DNA from: Acinetobacter junii CIP 64.5
GTDB lineage: Bacteria > Pseudomonadota > Gammaproteobacteria > Pseudomonadales > Moraxellaceae
Direction: 5' to 3'
Length of the DNA: 64,000 nucleotides
Assembly (NCBI RefSeq): GCF_000368765.1
Contig: NZ_KB849655.1
Span: forward strand, 1,705,653 to 1,769,652
The notes under the pieces are model-generated. The model was given only the letters and a program-made list of their open reading frames with translations. It did not search any database and was not told the origin of the DNA. The stretch's first letter is position 1, and every line of letters begins with the position of its first letter. Made by a program: the position numbers and the translations under genes. Shown in pieces: positions 38,795 through 47,386 of the stretch.

Positions 38795-39721
38795 TTAAGC
38801 CGACTTTGCTAAAGTTTGCTCTAAAATTGCTAGGCAAAGCTCATCAAAACTATAACCGACCGCTTGTGCAGCTTTAGGTACAAGCGAGTGGCTGGTCATA
38901 CCAGGTACAGTATTTACCTCTAACAACCAGAAATTACCTTGCTCATCTTGCATCGCATCAATACGTCCCCAACCTTCTGCACCTACTGCTTGAAATGCAC
39001 GTAAGCATAGCGCTTGCAAAGACTTTTCTTCAGTTTCACTCAAACCACATGGAATACCATATTGCACATCATCGCGTTGGTACTTCGCTTCATAGTCATA
39101 AAATGCGACATCAGCTGGGGGTTGCAAACGAATAACTGGCAACGGTTGACCATTCAGGAAAGAAATCGTGAATTCACGACCCGTAATCCATTTTTCAGCC
39201 ATGACCACTGCATCATGTTGAGTCGCTTTCTCGATTGCCGCAGCAAAATCTTCTGCTTTTTCAACTTTACTCATCCCGACACTCGAACCTTCATGTACAG
39301 GCTTGATGATCACGGGCAAGCCTAGATCAGCTATAACTGAGTTCAAATCAGAATCTTTTGTAATAATGCGGTATGGAGCTGTTGGCAAATCACTACCCTG
39401 CCAAATTTGTTTGGTTTTGACTTTATCCATACCAATCGCAGAGCCTTGAACGCCCGTTCCTGTATATGGAATATTTAACCACTCAAGCACACCTTGAATT
39501 TGTCCGTCTTCACCACCACGACCGTGCAATACAATAAATGCACGATCATAGGCAACAAGCTCAGTTACGCTTTTTTCTTGTGGATCAAATGCTTCTGCTT
39601 GTACACCTGAACGCAATAAAGCCTCTAATACAGCTTGACCACTGTCTAATGACACAGCACGCTCAGCCGACTTCCCACCAAATAACACAGCAACTTTGCC
39701 GAATTTTGCAGCATTTGACAC
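38795..39721 (-). CDS. ddlB: D-alanine--D-alanine ligase
   Basis: A 308-aa ATP-grasp ligase that makes D-Ala-D-Ala for peptidoglycan. The signature loop FIVLHGRGGEDGQIQG (about 58-73) and the C-terminal grasp motifs (GWGRIDAMQDEQGNFWLLEVNTVPGMTSHSLVP, about 250-282) with Mg2+ ligands E and N are intact. Vancomycin-type alterations are not expected. It follows murC after a 110-bp gap holding an inverted-repeat element, which is unusual in this tight cluster. Confidence 0.96.
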   Translation of the reverse strand: MSNAAKFGKVAVLFGGKSAERAVSLDSGQAVLEALLRSGVQAEAFDPQEKSVTELVAYDRAFIVLHGRGGEDGQIQGVLEWLNIPYTGTGVQGSAIGMDKVKTKQIWQGSDLPTAPYRIITKDSDLNSVIADLGLPVIIKPVHEGSSVGMSKVEKAEDFAAAIEKATQHDAVVMAEKWITGREFTISFLNGQPLPVIRLQPPADVAFYDYEAKYQRDDVQYGIPCGLSETEEKSLQALCLRAFQAVGAEGWGRIDAMQDEQGNFWLLEVNTVPGMTSHSLVPKAAQAVGYSFDELCLAILEQTLAKSA

Positions 39722-39739
39722 GTTTATATCCTTAAAACT

Positions 39740-39826
39740 TTTCTAAATTCTCTAAATCTTCCCGCCCCATCTTTATGAAAGAGGGGAACTCCGCCCTTTG
39801 TTAAAAGAAGGTTGGGAGGAATTTTC
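39740..39826. repeat. Intergenic inverted-repeat element between murC and ddlB
   Basis: Two adjacent hairpins fill the gap. The first is CCCC-TCTTT with AAAGA-GGGG, a 9-bp stem with one bulged A (39766-39787). The second is an imperfect GC-rich stem pairing CCNCCC with GGGNGG (about 39791-39819). Outer segments CTTCCCGCC and TTGGGAGGAA are also partly complementary. The layout resembles dispersed palindromic intergenic repeats seen in Acinetobacter genomes. No ORF is present. It could attenuate or stabilise the murC-ddlB mRNA. Confidence 0.5.
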
Positions 39827-39831
39827 TAAAA

Positions 39832-41277
39832 CTACTGGGCATACAAGCGATGCTGAGCCAATTCTACCGAAATTGCACCGACGTTACCCGCACCTTGTGT
39901 TAATAACAGGTCATTCGGTTGTAACACTTTTTGCAAAACGTTTGGTAAATTTCCTTCAACAGGATCAACTAAAATCGGCTCAACCTGACCACGCAAACGA
40001 ATACTACGCGCAAGAGCACGGCTGTCTGCACCCACAATCGGCTTTTCACCCGCTGGATAAACTTCTAACAATAAAAGTTGATCAACTTGCGAAAGAACAT
40101 CCACGAAGTCATCAAAGCAATCACGAGTACGACTAAAACGATGTGGTTGGAACATCATGACTAAACGGCGATCTGGATGACTGGCACGCGCTGCCTTAAT
40201 CGTTGCTTCAACTTCTTTTGGATGGTGGCCATAATCATCAACGAGTTTAACAGTGCCTTCACCAACCTCAAATTCACCTTGAACTTGGAAACGACGACCA
40301 ACACCGCTAAAGCCTTCTAAAGCACGACAAATCGCACCATCAGAAACACCTTCATCTGTCGCAACACCAATCGCCGCAAGCGCATTTAGGACATTGTGTA
40401 AACCTGGTTGGTTAATCGTGACACGTAATGGCTCACGATCTTTACGCAATACAGTGAAATGTGAGCGCATACCATCTTGTTCAACGTCAACGGCACGTAC
40501 ATCATTATCTTCATTAAAACCATAGGTCAGTACTGGACGCCCAACACGCGGTAAAATTTCGCGAATATTGGCATCATCACCACATACCACAGCCAAGCCA
40601 TAGAACGGCAAGTTATGTAGGAATTGAATAAAGGTATCTTTTAATTTATCGAAACTACCTTCATAAGTGTCCATATGATCGGCATCGATGTTGGTCACAA
40701 TCGCGGCCATTGGCTGCAAATATAAGAATGAAGCATCTGACTCATCCGCTTCTGCCACGATAAAACGGCTTTCACCCAATGCCGCATTTACCCCTGTACT
40801 ATTCAGCAATCCACCAATCACGTATGTCGGGTCAAGATTTTCTTCCGCCAACATCGTTGTTAATAAACTAGTCGTTGTAGTTTTACCATGTGTACCTGCA
40901 ACTGCAATACCATGACGATAACGCATCAACTCACCAAGCATTTCAGCACGACGTACAATCGGTGTACGTTGTTCAATCGCGGCTTTAATCTCTGGATTTT
41001 CAGGATCAATCGCTGTTGAAACAACAAGGACGTTGGCATTTTTAATATTGTCAGCGCTATGTCCAATAAAGACTTTAACGCCATTCGCTTCGAGTTGCGC
41101 TGTGGTTTTTGAGGCTTTAATGTCTGAACCCGAAATTTTATAACCTTGGTTGGCTAATACCTCAGCGATACCGCACATCCCCGCACCACCAATACCAACA
41201 AAGTGGATGTTTTTAATACGGCGCATTTCAGGCACTTTGATTAGCTTTTTGGCTTGGTTTGGATTTGTAGGTGACAT
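39832..41277 (-). CDS. murC: UDP-N-acetylmuramate--L-alanine ligase
   Basis: A 481-aa Mur ligase that adds L-Ala to UDP-MurNAc. The Rossmann-type N-terminus [17 protein letters not shown] binds the nucleotide sugar, the ATP loop is [18 protein letters not shown] (about 123-140), and the central Mg2+/substrate motifs [11 protein letters not shown] and [11 protein letters not shown] follow. The C-terminal domain has [14 protein letters not shown]. Full length. Starts 13 bp after murG. Confidence 0.96.
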   Translation of the reverse strand: MSPTNPNQAKKLIKVPEMRRIKNIHFVGIGGAGMCGIAEVLANQGYKISGSDIKASKTTAQLEANGVKVFIGHSADNIKNANVLVVSTAIDPENPEIKAAIEQRTPIVRRAEMLGELMRYRHGIAVAGTHGKTTTTSLLTTMLAEENLDPTYVIGGLLNSTGVNAALGESRFIVAEADESDASFLYLQPMAAIVTNIDADHMDTYEGSFDKLKDTFIQFLHNLPFYGLAVVCGDDANIREILPRVGRPVLTYGFNEDNDVRAVDVEQDGMRSHFTVLRKDREPLRVTINQPGLHNVLNALAAIGVATDEGVSDGAICRALEGFSGVGRRFQVQGEFEVGEGTVKLVDDYGHHPKEVEATIKAARASHPDRRLVMMFQPHRFSRTRDCFDDFVDVLSQVDQLLLLEVYPAGEKPIVGADSRALARSIRLRGQVEPILVDPVEGNLPNVLQKVLQPNDLLLTQGAGNVGAISVELAQHRLYAQ

Positions 41278-41290
41278 AGATGGACTCGAA

Positions 41291-42388
41291 TTACAATTTT
41301 TTAATCAGATCAACCACATGCTGTGTAGCATTTGGTTGTGCTTGTTGACGTGCTTTAACTGCCATTTCAGAAAGTAACTGACGATTGATCAAGCTACTTA
41401 GCAGTTTATCTAACACATCAGGTGTCATTTCTGCTTGTTGACAAATCTTAGCCGCACCAACATTTGCTAAAAACTTCGCATTTGCAGTTTGGTGATCATC
41501 TACAGCGATCGGTAGTGGAACAAAAACTGCAGCAACCCCTGCTGTCGCAACCTCGGTGACGGTTAACGCACCCGCACGACAGATAATCAAATCTGCTTCA
41601 CTATACGCCTTTGCCATATCATGAATGAATGGCTGAACATCAACTTTTAATGTCGCTGGCGCATCTTGATAACGCTCAAGCGTGACATCCTGTTGGTTCT
41701 GACCACATTGATGGAATACATTGAGAGGCGCATTTATTTTTTTCAATGCTGCGGGTAAGCGCTCATTCAACGCTTGTGCCCCCAATGACCCTCCCACAAT
41801 CAAGATGCTAATCGGTTGATGCTCCTGCTCTCGGGTTTGATAACGCCAAGAAGGATTCAAAATCGAACTAATTTCCGCACGTACAGGATTGCCTGTGGTG
41901 ACGACTTTATCACTGTTTGGGAAAGTATTTGGAAATGCCTGACACACGGTTTTGGCAATACGAGCCAATTGGGTGTTGGTAAATCCTGCAATCGCATTTT
42001 GCTCATGAATTAATACAGGAATACCAAGTAAACGTGCAGCTAAACCACCTGGTCCTGCGACATAACCACCAAAGCCTGCAACTACATCAACTTTCAACTG
42101 TTTCATGTAGCGCATAGCGCTTAAGGTCGCTTTTAAGATTTTAAAAGGTGCGCTGAGTTTACGGACTAAACCATTACCGCGTACACCTTGAATATCAATT
42201 TGATAGATTGGAATATTTTGATCTTTAAGTAAGCGATTTTCCATACCCGATGGTGTCGCTAACCATGAGACTTGGCAACCTTCTTGTTGAAGTTGTTTCG
42301 CAACTGCAAGTGCTGGAAAGACATGTCCACCTGTACCAGCGGCCATCATCATGACATGTTTGGGTTTGTTCTGTGGCGAATTGGTCAC
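41291..42388 (-). CDS. murG: UDP-GlcNAc:lipid I GlcNAc-transferase
   Basis: A 365-aa GT-B enzyme that converts lipid I to lipid II at the inner face of the membrane. Conserved loops are [20 protein letters not shown] (about 15-34), [14 protein letters not shown] (about 104-117), [14 protein letters not shown] (about 200) and the donor-binding [23 protein letters not shown] (about 280). Full length. First division-cluster gene visible in the window; the next upstream gene, gshB, is not part of the cluster. Confidence 0.96.
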   Translation of the reverse strand: MTNSPQNKPKHVMMMAAGTGGHVFPALAVAKQLQQEGCQVSWLATPSGMENRLLKDQNIPIYQIDIQGVRGNGLVRKLSAPFKILKATLSAMRYMKQLKVDVVAGFGGYVAGPGGLAARLLGIPVLIHEQNAIAGFTNTQLARIAKTVCQAFPNTFPNSDKVVTTGNPVRAEISSILNPSWRYQTREQEHQPISILIVGGSLGAQALNERLPAALKKINAPLNVFHQCGQNQQDVTLERYQDAPATLKVDVQPFIHDMAKAYSEADLIICRAGALTVTEVATAGVAAVFVPLPIAVDDHQTANAKFLANVGAAKICQQAEMTPDVLDKLLSSLINRQLLSEMAVKARQQAQPNATQHVVDLIKKL

Positions 42389-42617
42389 GGTCTAATTCTT
42401 CAACTCAAAAAAGAAGGTTATCGTCTATTGTTTTCGGGAGTTATTTTAATCCTAAAGCTTCATTCACGAAAAGCGAATTTCACCTGTTTACAACAGAAAG
42501 CGTAGCTTTTTTCAATTGTTTGCTAAAAACATGGTTCTGTCGACATCTAAATGCCCATTCGTATGTTAATTTTCGCAAAAAACAAATGGGCATTTGGGTC
42601 AAAATCTAACAGCTCAA
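42389..42617. other. Intergenic murG/gshB
   Basis: About 230 bp. A GC-rich inverted repeat (AAATGCCCATT with AATGGGCATTT, roughly 42547-42594) has an 18-nt loop and no T tract, so it is a weak candidate for ending gshB transcription. The rest probably holds the promoter of the murG-ftsZ operon. Nothing else is seen. Confidence 0.4.
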
Positions 42618-43562
42618 TTAATTTGAACGGCCTGCTTCTAAGACATTGAATAGATCGTCTGCAATCGACGTCCCAAATTGTGCATCAATCTCACGGATAC
42701 AGGTTGGGCTCGTGACATTAATCTCTGTCACATAATTACCAATCACATCAAGACCGACAAAAACTAAGCCTTTTTCACGCAGGAAAGGACCCACTTTTGC
42801 TGCGATCATTTTATCATTTTCAGTGAGTGGACGCGCCTGACCTAGACCACCCGCAGCCAAGTTACCACGCACTTCGCCATTTTGTGGAATACGTGCCAAA
42901 CAATAAGGTACAGGTTCACCGTTCACCATCAAAATACGCTTATCTCCTTCGACGATTTCAGGAATATAACGTTGCGCCATGATTGGACGTGTGCCCATTT
43001 CGGTGAGCATTTCTAGAGTTGAACCGATATTTACGCCATCTTGATATAAACGGAAAATCCCCATTCCACCCATTCCATCGAGTGGTTTTACGATCACATC
43101 GCCATGTTCTTTAATAAATTCACGAATCAGGCTTTGTTGTGAAGTCACTAAAGTGGGCACTTGAAGTTCTGGGAATTGAGTTGCAAACAATTTTTCATTG
43201 CAGTCGCGTAAGGATTGGGGTTTGTTAATAATCCACGCGCCTTCACGTTCTGCTTGTTCCAAAATATAAGTGGTATAGACAAAATTCATGTCAAATGGCG
43301 GGTCTTTGCGCATCAACACCACATCGTAGTCAGCCAATGACTCTTTGCGCTTGTCACCCAAGTCATAATAATGATCATAATTTTCAAAAACTTTAAGCGG
43401 TGCAATCAGACCAAATGCTTTACCTTGATCAATATATAAATCGTGTTGTAATGCATAACCCAATTCATGCCCGCGACGACTTGCCGCCCATAACATTGCC
43501 ATCGTGGAATCTTTCTTAAGATTTACCGTTTCGATTGGGTCCATCACTACAAGTACACGCAT
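42618..43562 (-). CDS. gshB: Glutathione synthetase
   Basis: A 314-aa ATP-grasp enzyme that joins glycine to gamma-glutamylcysteine. The N-terminal MDPIETVNLKKDSTMAML, the substrate loop LRDCNEKLFATQFP, the ATP-binding DVIVKPLDGMGGMGIFR (about 155-172) and the C-terminal GLDVIGNYVTEINVTSPTCIREI (about 273-296) are all present. Full length. It lies near a glutathione peroxidase gene on the same strand, 223 bp apart, but with separate control. Confidence 0.96.
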   Translation of the reverse strand: MRVLVVMDPIETVNLKKDSTMAMLWAASRRGHELGYALQHDLYIDQGKAFGLIAPLKVFENYDHYYDLGDKRKESLADYDVVLMRKDPPFDMNFVYTTYILEQAEREGAWIINKPQSLRDCNEKLFATQFPELQVPTLVTSQQSLIREFIKEHGDVIVKPLDGMGGMGIFRLYQDGVNIGSTLEMLTEMGTRPIMAQRYIPEIVEGDKRILMVNGEPVPYCLARIPQNGEVRGNLAAGGLGQARPLTENDKMIAAKVGPFLREKGLVFVGLDVIGNYVTEINVTSPTCIREIDAQFGTSIADDLFNVLEAGRSN

Positions 43563-43785
43563 AATTTGACGCTCGTATTTTTAATCTTGGCAAAAAGTAT
43601 AGCGAAGTTTAGTGATGATGTTTAAACAAGTTATGTAATTCTTAAATCTAAAAAATTCTAATTTATTCAGATCACTAGATTCTATTTATTTAAATAGACG
43701 ATTTTCTGAGTGATAAAAATTATAAAATTACTGGCAAATGATTTCATTGCCAGTAATTCGTGCAGCATTCGCTTTCAGCATCAAA

Positions 43786-44268
43786 TTAAGCCAAAAGTTT
43801 CTGAATATCTTTGCCAATTTTTTCAGGTTTGGTCGTTGGAGAATAACGTTTAATCACTTCGCCATTTTGATTAATCAAAAACTTGGTGAAATTCCATTTG
43901 ATGCTTTCACTACCTAAAATACCTTTGGCTTCTGAGGTGAGGTATTTATAAATCGGATGTGCATTTGAACCATTCACATCGACTTTGGCAAACATAGGAA
44001 ATGACACACCATAGTTGCGCTGACAGAAGCTGCCAATTTCTTCATTGCTTGATGGGTCTTGGTTTGCAAACTGATTACATGGAAAACCTAAAATCACCAA
44101 ACCTTGTTGTTGATAGTCTTGATATAGCTTCTCAAGCCCTTCAAATTGTGGGGTTAAGCCACATTGACTTGCAGTGTTCACTACCAATAAAACTTTGCCT
44201 TGATAGTCTGCAAGGTTCTTTTGCTCACCTTCTAAAAGTTCAGCCTGAAAATCATAAATTGTGGTCAT
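43786..44268 (-). CDS. Glutathione peroxidase (cysteine type)
   Basis: A 160-aa thiol peroxidase of the GPx/BtuE family that reduces organic hydroperoxides. The peroxidatic Cys36 is in [16 protein letters not shown], the catalytic Gln lies in [13 protein letters not shown], and the Trp is in [10 protein letters not shown]. The usual selenocysteine position is Cys (TGT/TGC), as in bacteria. C70 in FPCNQF may be the resolving cysteine of thioredoxin-dependent members. Divergent from an OhrR-type regulator across a 46-bp palindrome, which strongly suggests organic-peroxide induction. Confidence 0.92.
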   Translation of the reverse strand: MTTIYDFQAELLEGEQKNLADYQGKVLLVVNTASQCGLTPQFEGLEKLYQDYQQQGLVILGFPCNQFANQDPSSNEEIGSFCQRNYGVSFPMFAKVDVNGSNAHPIYKYLTSEAKGILGSESIKWNFTKFLINQNGEVIKRYSPTTKPEKIGKDIQKLLA

Positions 44269-44341
44269 ACAACATCTCGCTCTGATTCAATCCATCTTAT
44301 TTGCTTAATAGCTTTGTCTATTTGTTCAGCTATGCGAATTA

Positions 44342-44387
44342 ATATTGCACACAATTATCTTGCATACAAGTTAATTATGCGCAATAT
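44342..44387. promoter_or_regulatory. 46-bp dyad, probable OhrR operator
   Basis: Arms of 23 bp (first arm starting ATATTGCACACAATTATC) match their complement at 19 of 23 positions, centred at 44364/44365. The dyad lies between the divergent gpx and ohrR-like genes. It overlaps a candidate ohrR promoter (TTGCAT at 44360, TATACT at 44385). Its AATT-rich arms resemble the TACAATT-AATTGTA core of known OhrR boxes, perhaps two overlapping sites. Confidence 0.72.
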
Positions 44388-44447
44388 ACTTTTCTTATTA
44401 ACCAATCTATACTGTGAGCTAGCAAAGGTGACCTTGGGGAGTAAAGC

Positions 44448-44900
44448 ATGACTGAATTTTCTTACTTGGATAATCAAGTGTGTTTTGCAATGTATTCCGC
44501 GACCAATGCAATGATTCGTCAATATCGTCCCTTACTTCAGGAATACGACCTAACCTATCCGCAATTTATCGTACTGTTGGCTTTGTATGAAAAGGACAAT
44601 GTGACGTTGTCTGAAATTGGACAAAAGACCTTTTTTGATTCAGGCACGCTGACGCCAATTATTAAAAAACTTGAAGAAAAGCAATTTTTAAAGCGCGTTG
44701 CGGTAAAAGAAGATGAGCGTATGAAAAAGGTAATCTTGCTAGAAAAAGCACTTGCTGCAAAAGATCAAATTACCTTAATTCCTTTTAAACTCGCCTGCTC
44801 ATTGGGTCTCGATCCCAATGATTTGGTGGCAATTCATAATCTATGCCATCGTTTTTTAAAGGGTTTAGAGGATTCTAAACTCGAAAGTTTGAGTGAATAA
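44448..44900 (+). CDS. OhrR-type (MarR family) organic-peroxide sensor
   Basis: A 150-aa MarR-family repressor. The N-terminal LDNQVCFAMYSATNAM carries Cys12 in the exact context of the reactive cysteine of OhrR. Two more cysteines (C117 and C133) near the C-terminus suit the two-Cys subclass that forms an intersubunit disulfide. The winged helix is visible (LSEIGQKTFFDSGTLTPIIKKLEEKQFLKR, about 54-83). It faces glutathione peroxidase instead of the usual ohr gene. The next gene starts one base after its stop. Confidence 0.88.
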   Translation: MTEFSYLDNQVCFAMYSATNAMIRQYRPLLQEYDLTYPQFIVLLALYEKDNVTLSEIGQKTFFDSGTLTPIIKKLEEKQFLKRVAVKEDERMKKVILLEKALAAKDQITLIPFKLACSLGLDPNDLVAIHNLCHRFLKGLEDSKLESLSE

Positions 44901-45224
44901 ATGCAGCAAGCTATTGTTGGTTTTCATATCGATGAAGAAAATCATTGGGTTGCTGATCTAGCTTGTGGTCATACGCAGCATGTGCGCCATGATCCACCGT
45001 GGCAAAATCGCCCTTGGGTGTTGACGGAGCAAGGGCGTAAGGAAAAGTTAGGGGTGATGTTGGAATGTAAGAAGTGTGAGGAGAAGTTGTTATTCCCAAG
45101 TAGAAATGTCCTACCTAATAACCAAATAGAAATGTCCTATATGGACATTTCCAAGTCAAGCACAGGATTTAGATTTCGTTGTTCAATCGCTGTTTTCTGT
45201 GCTTGTCTACGTGGCATCTTTTGA
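44901..45224 (+). CDS. DUF3565 protein, C-terminus replaced by IS sequence
   Basis: A small zinc-ribbon-like protein. The first 62 residues match DUF3565: VGFHIDEENHWVADLACGHTQHVRHDPPWQNRPWV, then a paired LECKKC. The natural end would be ECKKCEEK followed by TGA formed by the last bases of GAAGT and the first bases of the adjacent dif-like site. An IS inserted at 45088 separates them, so the present frame reads on into the IS for 45 foreign residues (total 107). It starts one base after the ohrR-like gene and is co-transcribed with it. Function of DUF3565 is unknown. Confidence 0.8.
   Translation: MQQAIVGFHIDEENHWVADLACGHTQHVRHDPPWQNRPWVLTEQGRKEKLGVMLECKKCEEKLLFPSRNVLPNNQIEMSYMDISKSSTGFRFRCSIAVFCACLRGIF
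45083..45087. repeat. Target duplication GAAGT, left copy
   Basis: GAAGT immediately left of the IS at 45088-46569 is repeated immediately right of it at 46570-46574, a 5-bp target-site duplication. Confidence 0.9.
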
Positions 45225-46569
45225 GAACGATTGCGTTTGTTTTGGTGTTCCAGTTGTTCATGCTGTTGTTGAATATGTGCCAGCACAGAACCCAAACGTT
45301 TATTCTCAACGATCTCTCGCTGGTTGAGCTGACTTAATTTATCAAAGATGCTGTAATTGATTTTTCTTCCCTGATATTCAATGGCTACAGTACCATCCGG
45401 ATATTCCAGGAACTCAAGATACTTGCCGCCCAATCTTTGATTTTCTTCGCTGTTTTCCAAGATATATACGCATTTATCATAAGTAATCGTCAAGCTGTTC
45501 GTGACCCTGCGGGGTTCACGCCAGGTAAAAACATCATCTAATTCTTCGGCTGTTTCAGCGATAGGCCGATGTAGATCCTTGGAATTAAAAGCCATCTTGG
45601 CGAATTTACGATTAAATTGCTCAATAAAGCACGGCAGCCACTTATTGGCATCTGCAATTGAACTGATGCCTTCTAGACGCATCTCCTTAATCAGACGATC
45701 CTGAAGTGTTCTATTCGCTCGTTCTACACGACCTTTGGCTTGAGGGGAGTTAGCGAAAATGATATCGATATTGAGAGTGCTCAGAACACGTCCAAACTGG
45801 GTAATCTTGGTGTCTTTCTTGCTACTTTGATTCACCCTAAAAACTGAATGTTTGTCACTGTAAAATGCCAATGGCTTACCATGCTGTTCGATATATAAAC
45901 GTGTCGAAATCATATAGTCAAAGGCTGACTCTGACGCACAGAAGCGTAAATGCTGCAATTTTCCTGTGGCATCATCGATGAATACTAGCAGACAGCATTT
46001 AGGTGCTCGACCTTCAAACCAATCATGGTGTGAGCCATCAATTTGGATCAATTCACCATAACAATCTCGGTTATAACGAGGCTGATATGGTCGTTTCAGG
46101 CGCTTGCAGCGAGGGATCCATAAATCGGCTGCAATCATCCAGGAACGCAGGGTTTCTACTGAAAGATCGAATCCATGCACGGTGGTGAGCTTTTCATGCG
46201 CTAAAGTGGGTCCGAAACCATAAAGTTGATCTGAAACAATATTGAGACACTTAAGTCTGAGTTCTTCAGGAAGTTTAGAATTGCTGATTTGGCCACGACC
46301 GGCATGGGCTAATGCAGCGGGACCTTGAGCTTTGTATTTCTGCAGTAAGCGTCTGATGTGACGTTCTGAGATATGAAGTAGCTGAGCAGCCTGGGATTGA
46401 GTTATACGTTGATCACAGATTTCTTGCAAGACCGACAATCGTTTAAGTTCTTTATCCGACATAGACACCAACATATCAAACCGTCCGCTAAGGAAATTGC
46501 AAAAGCGCATATTCTAAAAGCGGACATTTTTACTTTGGAGAAACCGGACATTTCTATTTTGGGCTTACA
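45088..46569 (-). mobile_element. IS1202-type insertion sequence, left copy
   Basis: 1,482 bp. The end upstream of the transposase (at 46569) begins TGTAAGCCCAAAATAG and the far end (45088) begins TGTTATTCCCAAGTAG; both continue AAATGTCC, giving related inverted repeats beginning TGT. A 5-bp duplication GAAGT flanks it. The transposase end lies exactly 5 bp from the XerC arm of a dif-like site, which is the known preference of IS1202-group elements of Acinetobacter plasmids. It has the same length and the same transposase as the copy at 48795-50276. Confidence 0.92.
45137..46510 (-). CDS. IS1202-group transposase, left copy
   Basis: A 457-aa DDE transposase. An N-terminal helix-turn-helix (about 20-65: LSVLQEICDQRITQSQAAQLL, ERHIRRLLQKY) precedes an rve-type integrase core with Asp in LIQIDGSHHDWFEG, Asp in LAFYSDKHSVF and Glu in KGRVERANRTLQDRL (spacing as in IS481/IS1202 relatives). 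The basic C-terminus (NKRNRSQKMPRRQAQK) may contact DNA. The first ATG is used; ATGs 12 and 16 codons later are alternatives. The translation is identical to the copy at 48854. Confidence 0.92.
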   Translation of the reverse strand: MRFCNFLSGRFDMLVSMSDKELKRLSVLQEICDQRITQSQAAQLLHISERHIRRLLQKYKAQGPAALAHAGRGQISNSKLPEELRLKCLNIVSDQLYGFGPTLAHEKLTTVHGFDLSVETLRSWMIAADLWIPRCKRLKRPYQPRYNRDCYGELIQIDGSHHDWFEGRAPKCCLLVFIDDATGKLQHLRFCASESAFDYMISTRLYIEQHGKPLAFYSDKHSVFRVNQSSKKDTKITQFGRVLSTLNIDIIFANSPQAKGRVERANRTLQDRLIKEMRLEGISSIADANKWLPCFIEQFNRKFAKMAFNSKDLHRPIAETAEELDDVFTWREPRRVTNSLTITYDKCVYILENSEENQRLGGKYLEFLEYPDGTVAIEYQGRKINYSIFDKLSQLNQREIVENKRLGSVLAHIQQQHEQLEHQNKRNRSQKMPRRQAQKTAIEQRNLNPVLDLEMSI

Positions 46570-46574
46570 GAAGT
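46570..46574. repeat. Target duplication GAAGT, right copy
   Basis: The second copy of the GAAGT duplication; it forms the 5-bp spacer between the IS tip and the XerC arm at 46575. Confidence 0.9.
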
Positions 46575-46602
46575 GATTCGCATTAGAGATTTTATGTTAA
46601 AT
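46575..46602 (+). other. dif-like XerC/XerD site (C|D orientation)
   Basis: 28 bp: XerC arm GATTCGCATTA, 6-bp core GAGATT, XerD arm TTATGTTAAAT. The XerD arm is identical to the Acinetobacter dif/pdif consensus as I remember it, and the XerC arm keeps the TTCG core. It is the left boundary of the defence module and inverted relative to the site at 48762. Confidence 0.82.
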
Positions 46603-46632
46603 GAGAAAGCACCTAGGTAGGTGCCTTCTGAT

Positions 46633-47367
46633 TTAGATTTTTGATTCAATGAAGTCTTCTATATCTCTCTCAAATATATAAGAACTATTTTTGCAAAATA
46701 TTGATTCTAATAATATGAGTAGTTTATGGACTGTACTTATAGGATTAATAGAGTCAACAGAAACCTGTTGCTCTATTAGCTTTGTAGAGTGATATATAGC
46801 TCTCTTATATTCATAAGTTAGTTTTTCAATGCTTTCTTTATTCGTCTCAGAATATTCATTGTCAAATTTTTGCCTAAAGTAGTCTTTTACAGTATCTCCA
46901 ATAGATTTATTACCTGTAACATGAAAAGGCTTCGTGCATATTTCAAAATGAAGAGAAAAAAAGACTTCGATACAAGGAAAAGAATATATTGGAAAAATTC
47001 TAGTTTCCTTTGATTTGTAGTTACTTATCACATCAAGGAACTTTTTATTTTTTACCGTATCCAAATCAAATATGCAGAATATATATGTATAAGCATTCCC
47101 TTTTCTTTCTTCCGCTTTTGCTAATTTCACAGCCTCACTAACAATACCTACACTATCCGTACATGAGCTTTTTTCAGAAAAAACAGTAGGTAACGACATA
47201 TTTTCAATTAGTTTCTGAAAATATATTTCTTCTGAATCGCCCTCTGTAAGTATTAGGACTTTAGGAATAAGACTACGATTACCGGCTGAACGTTTTGCAA
47301 GTTTACGATCTTCTTTTGCTTTGCGACTGGCTGCAATTCTCTTCTTCGCTATATCATCAGTACCCAT
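46633..47367 (-). CDS. rloB: RloB/AbiLii-family protein
   Basis: A 244-aa partner of the upstream ATPase. The N-terminus is strongly basic (KKRIAASRKAKEDRKLAKRSAGNRS). It is followed by the RloB core: VLILTEGDSEEIYFQKLIENM (Toprim-like acidic Glu, about 38-58), YIFCIFDLDTVKNKKF (DxD, near 95), and YSFPCIEVFFSLHF (near 128). This matches the RloB pattern, which resembles OLD-family Toprim nucleases. It starts 19 bp after rloA, and the pair corresponds to AbiLi/AbiLii of lactococcal abortive infection. Nuclease activity is inferred from the fold. Confidence 0.83.
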   Translation of the reverse strand: MGTDDIAKKRIAASRKAKEDRKLAKRSAGNRSLIPKVLILTEGDSEEIYFQKLIENMSLPTVFSEKSSCTDSVGIVSEAVKLAKAEERKGNAYTYIFCIFDLDTVKNKKFLDVISNYKSKETRIFPIYSFPCIEVFFSLHFEICTKPFHVTGNKSIGDTVKDYFRQKFDNEYSETNKESIEKLTYEYKRAIYHSTKLIEQQVSVDSINPISTVHKLLILLESIFCKNSSYIFERDIEDFIESKI

Positions 47368-47386
47368 TAAAAATCTCTATGTACAA

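Noticed and set aside
44901..45224. The 107-aa protein as the natural DUF3565 length
   Set aside because: The last 45 codons lie inside the IS, downstream of its GAAGT junction.
46575..46602. The replication-terminus dif site of the chromosome
   Set aside because: Two inverted sites flank a cargo module. From memory the dcw/pyrE/crc region is far from the terminus in Acinetobacter baylyi, so accessory pdif-type sites are likelier. Not proved.
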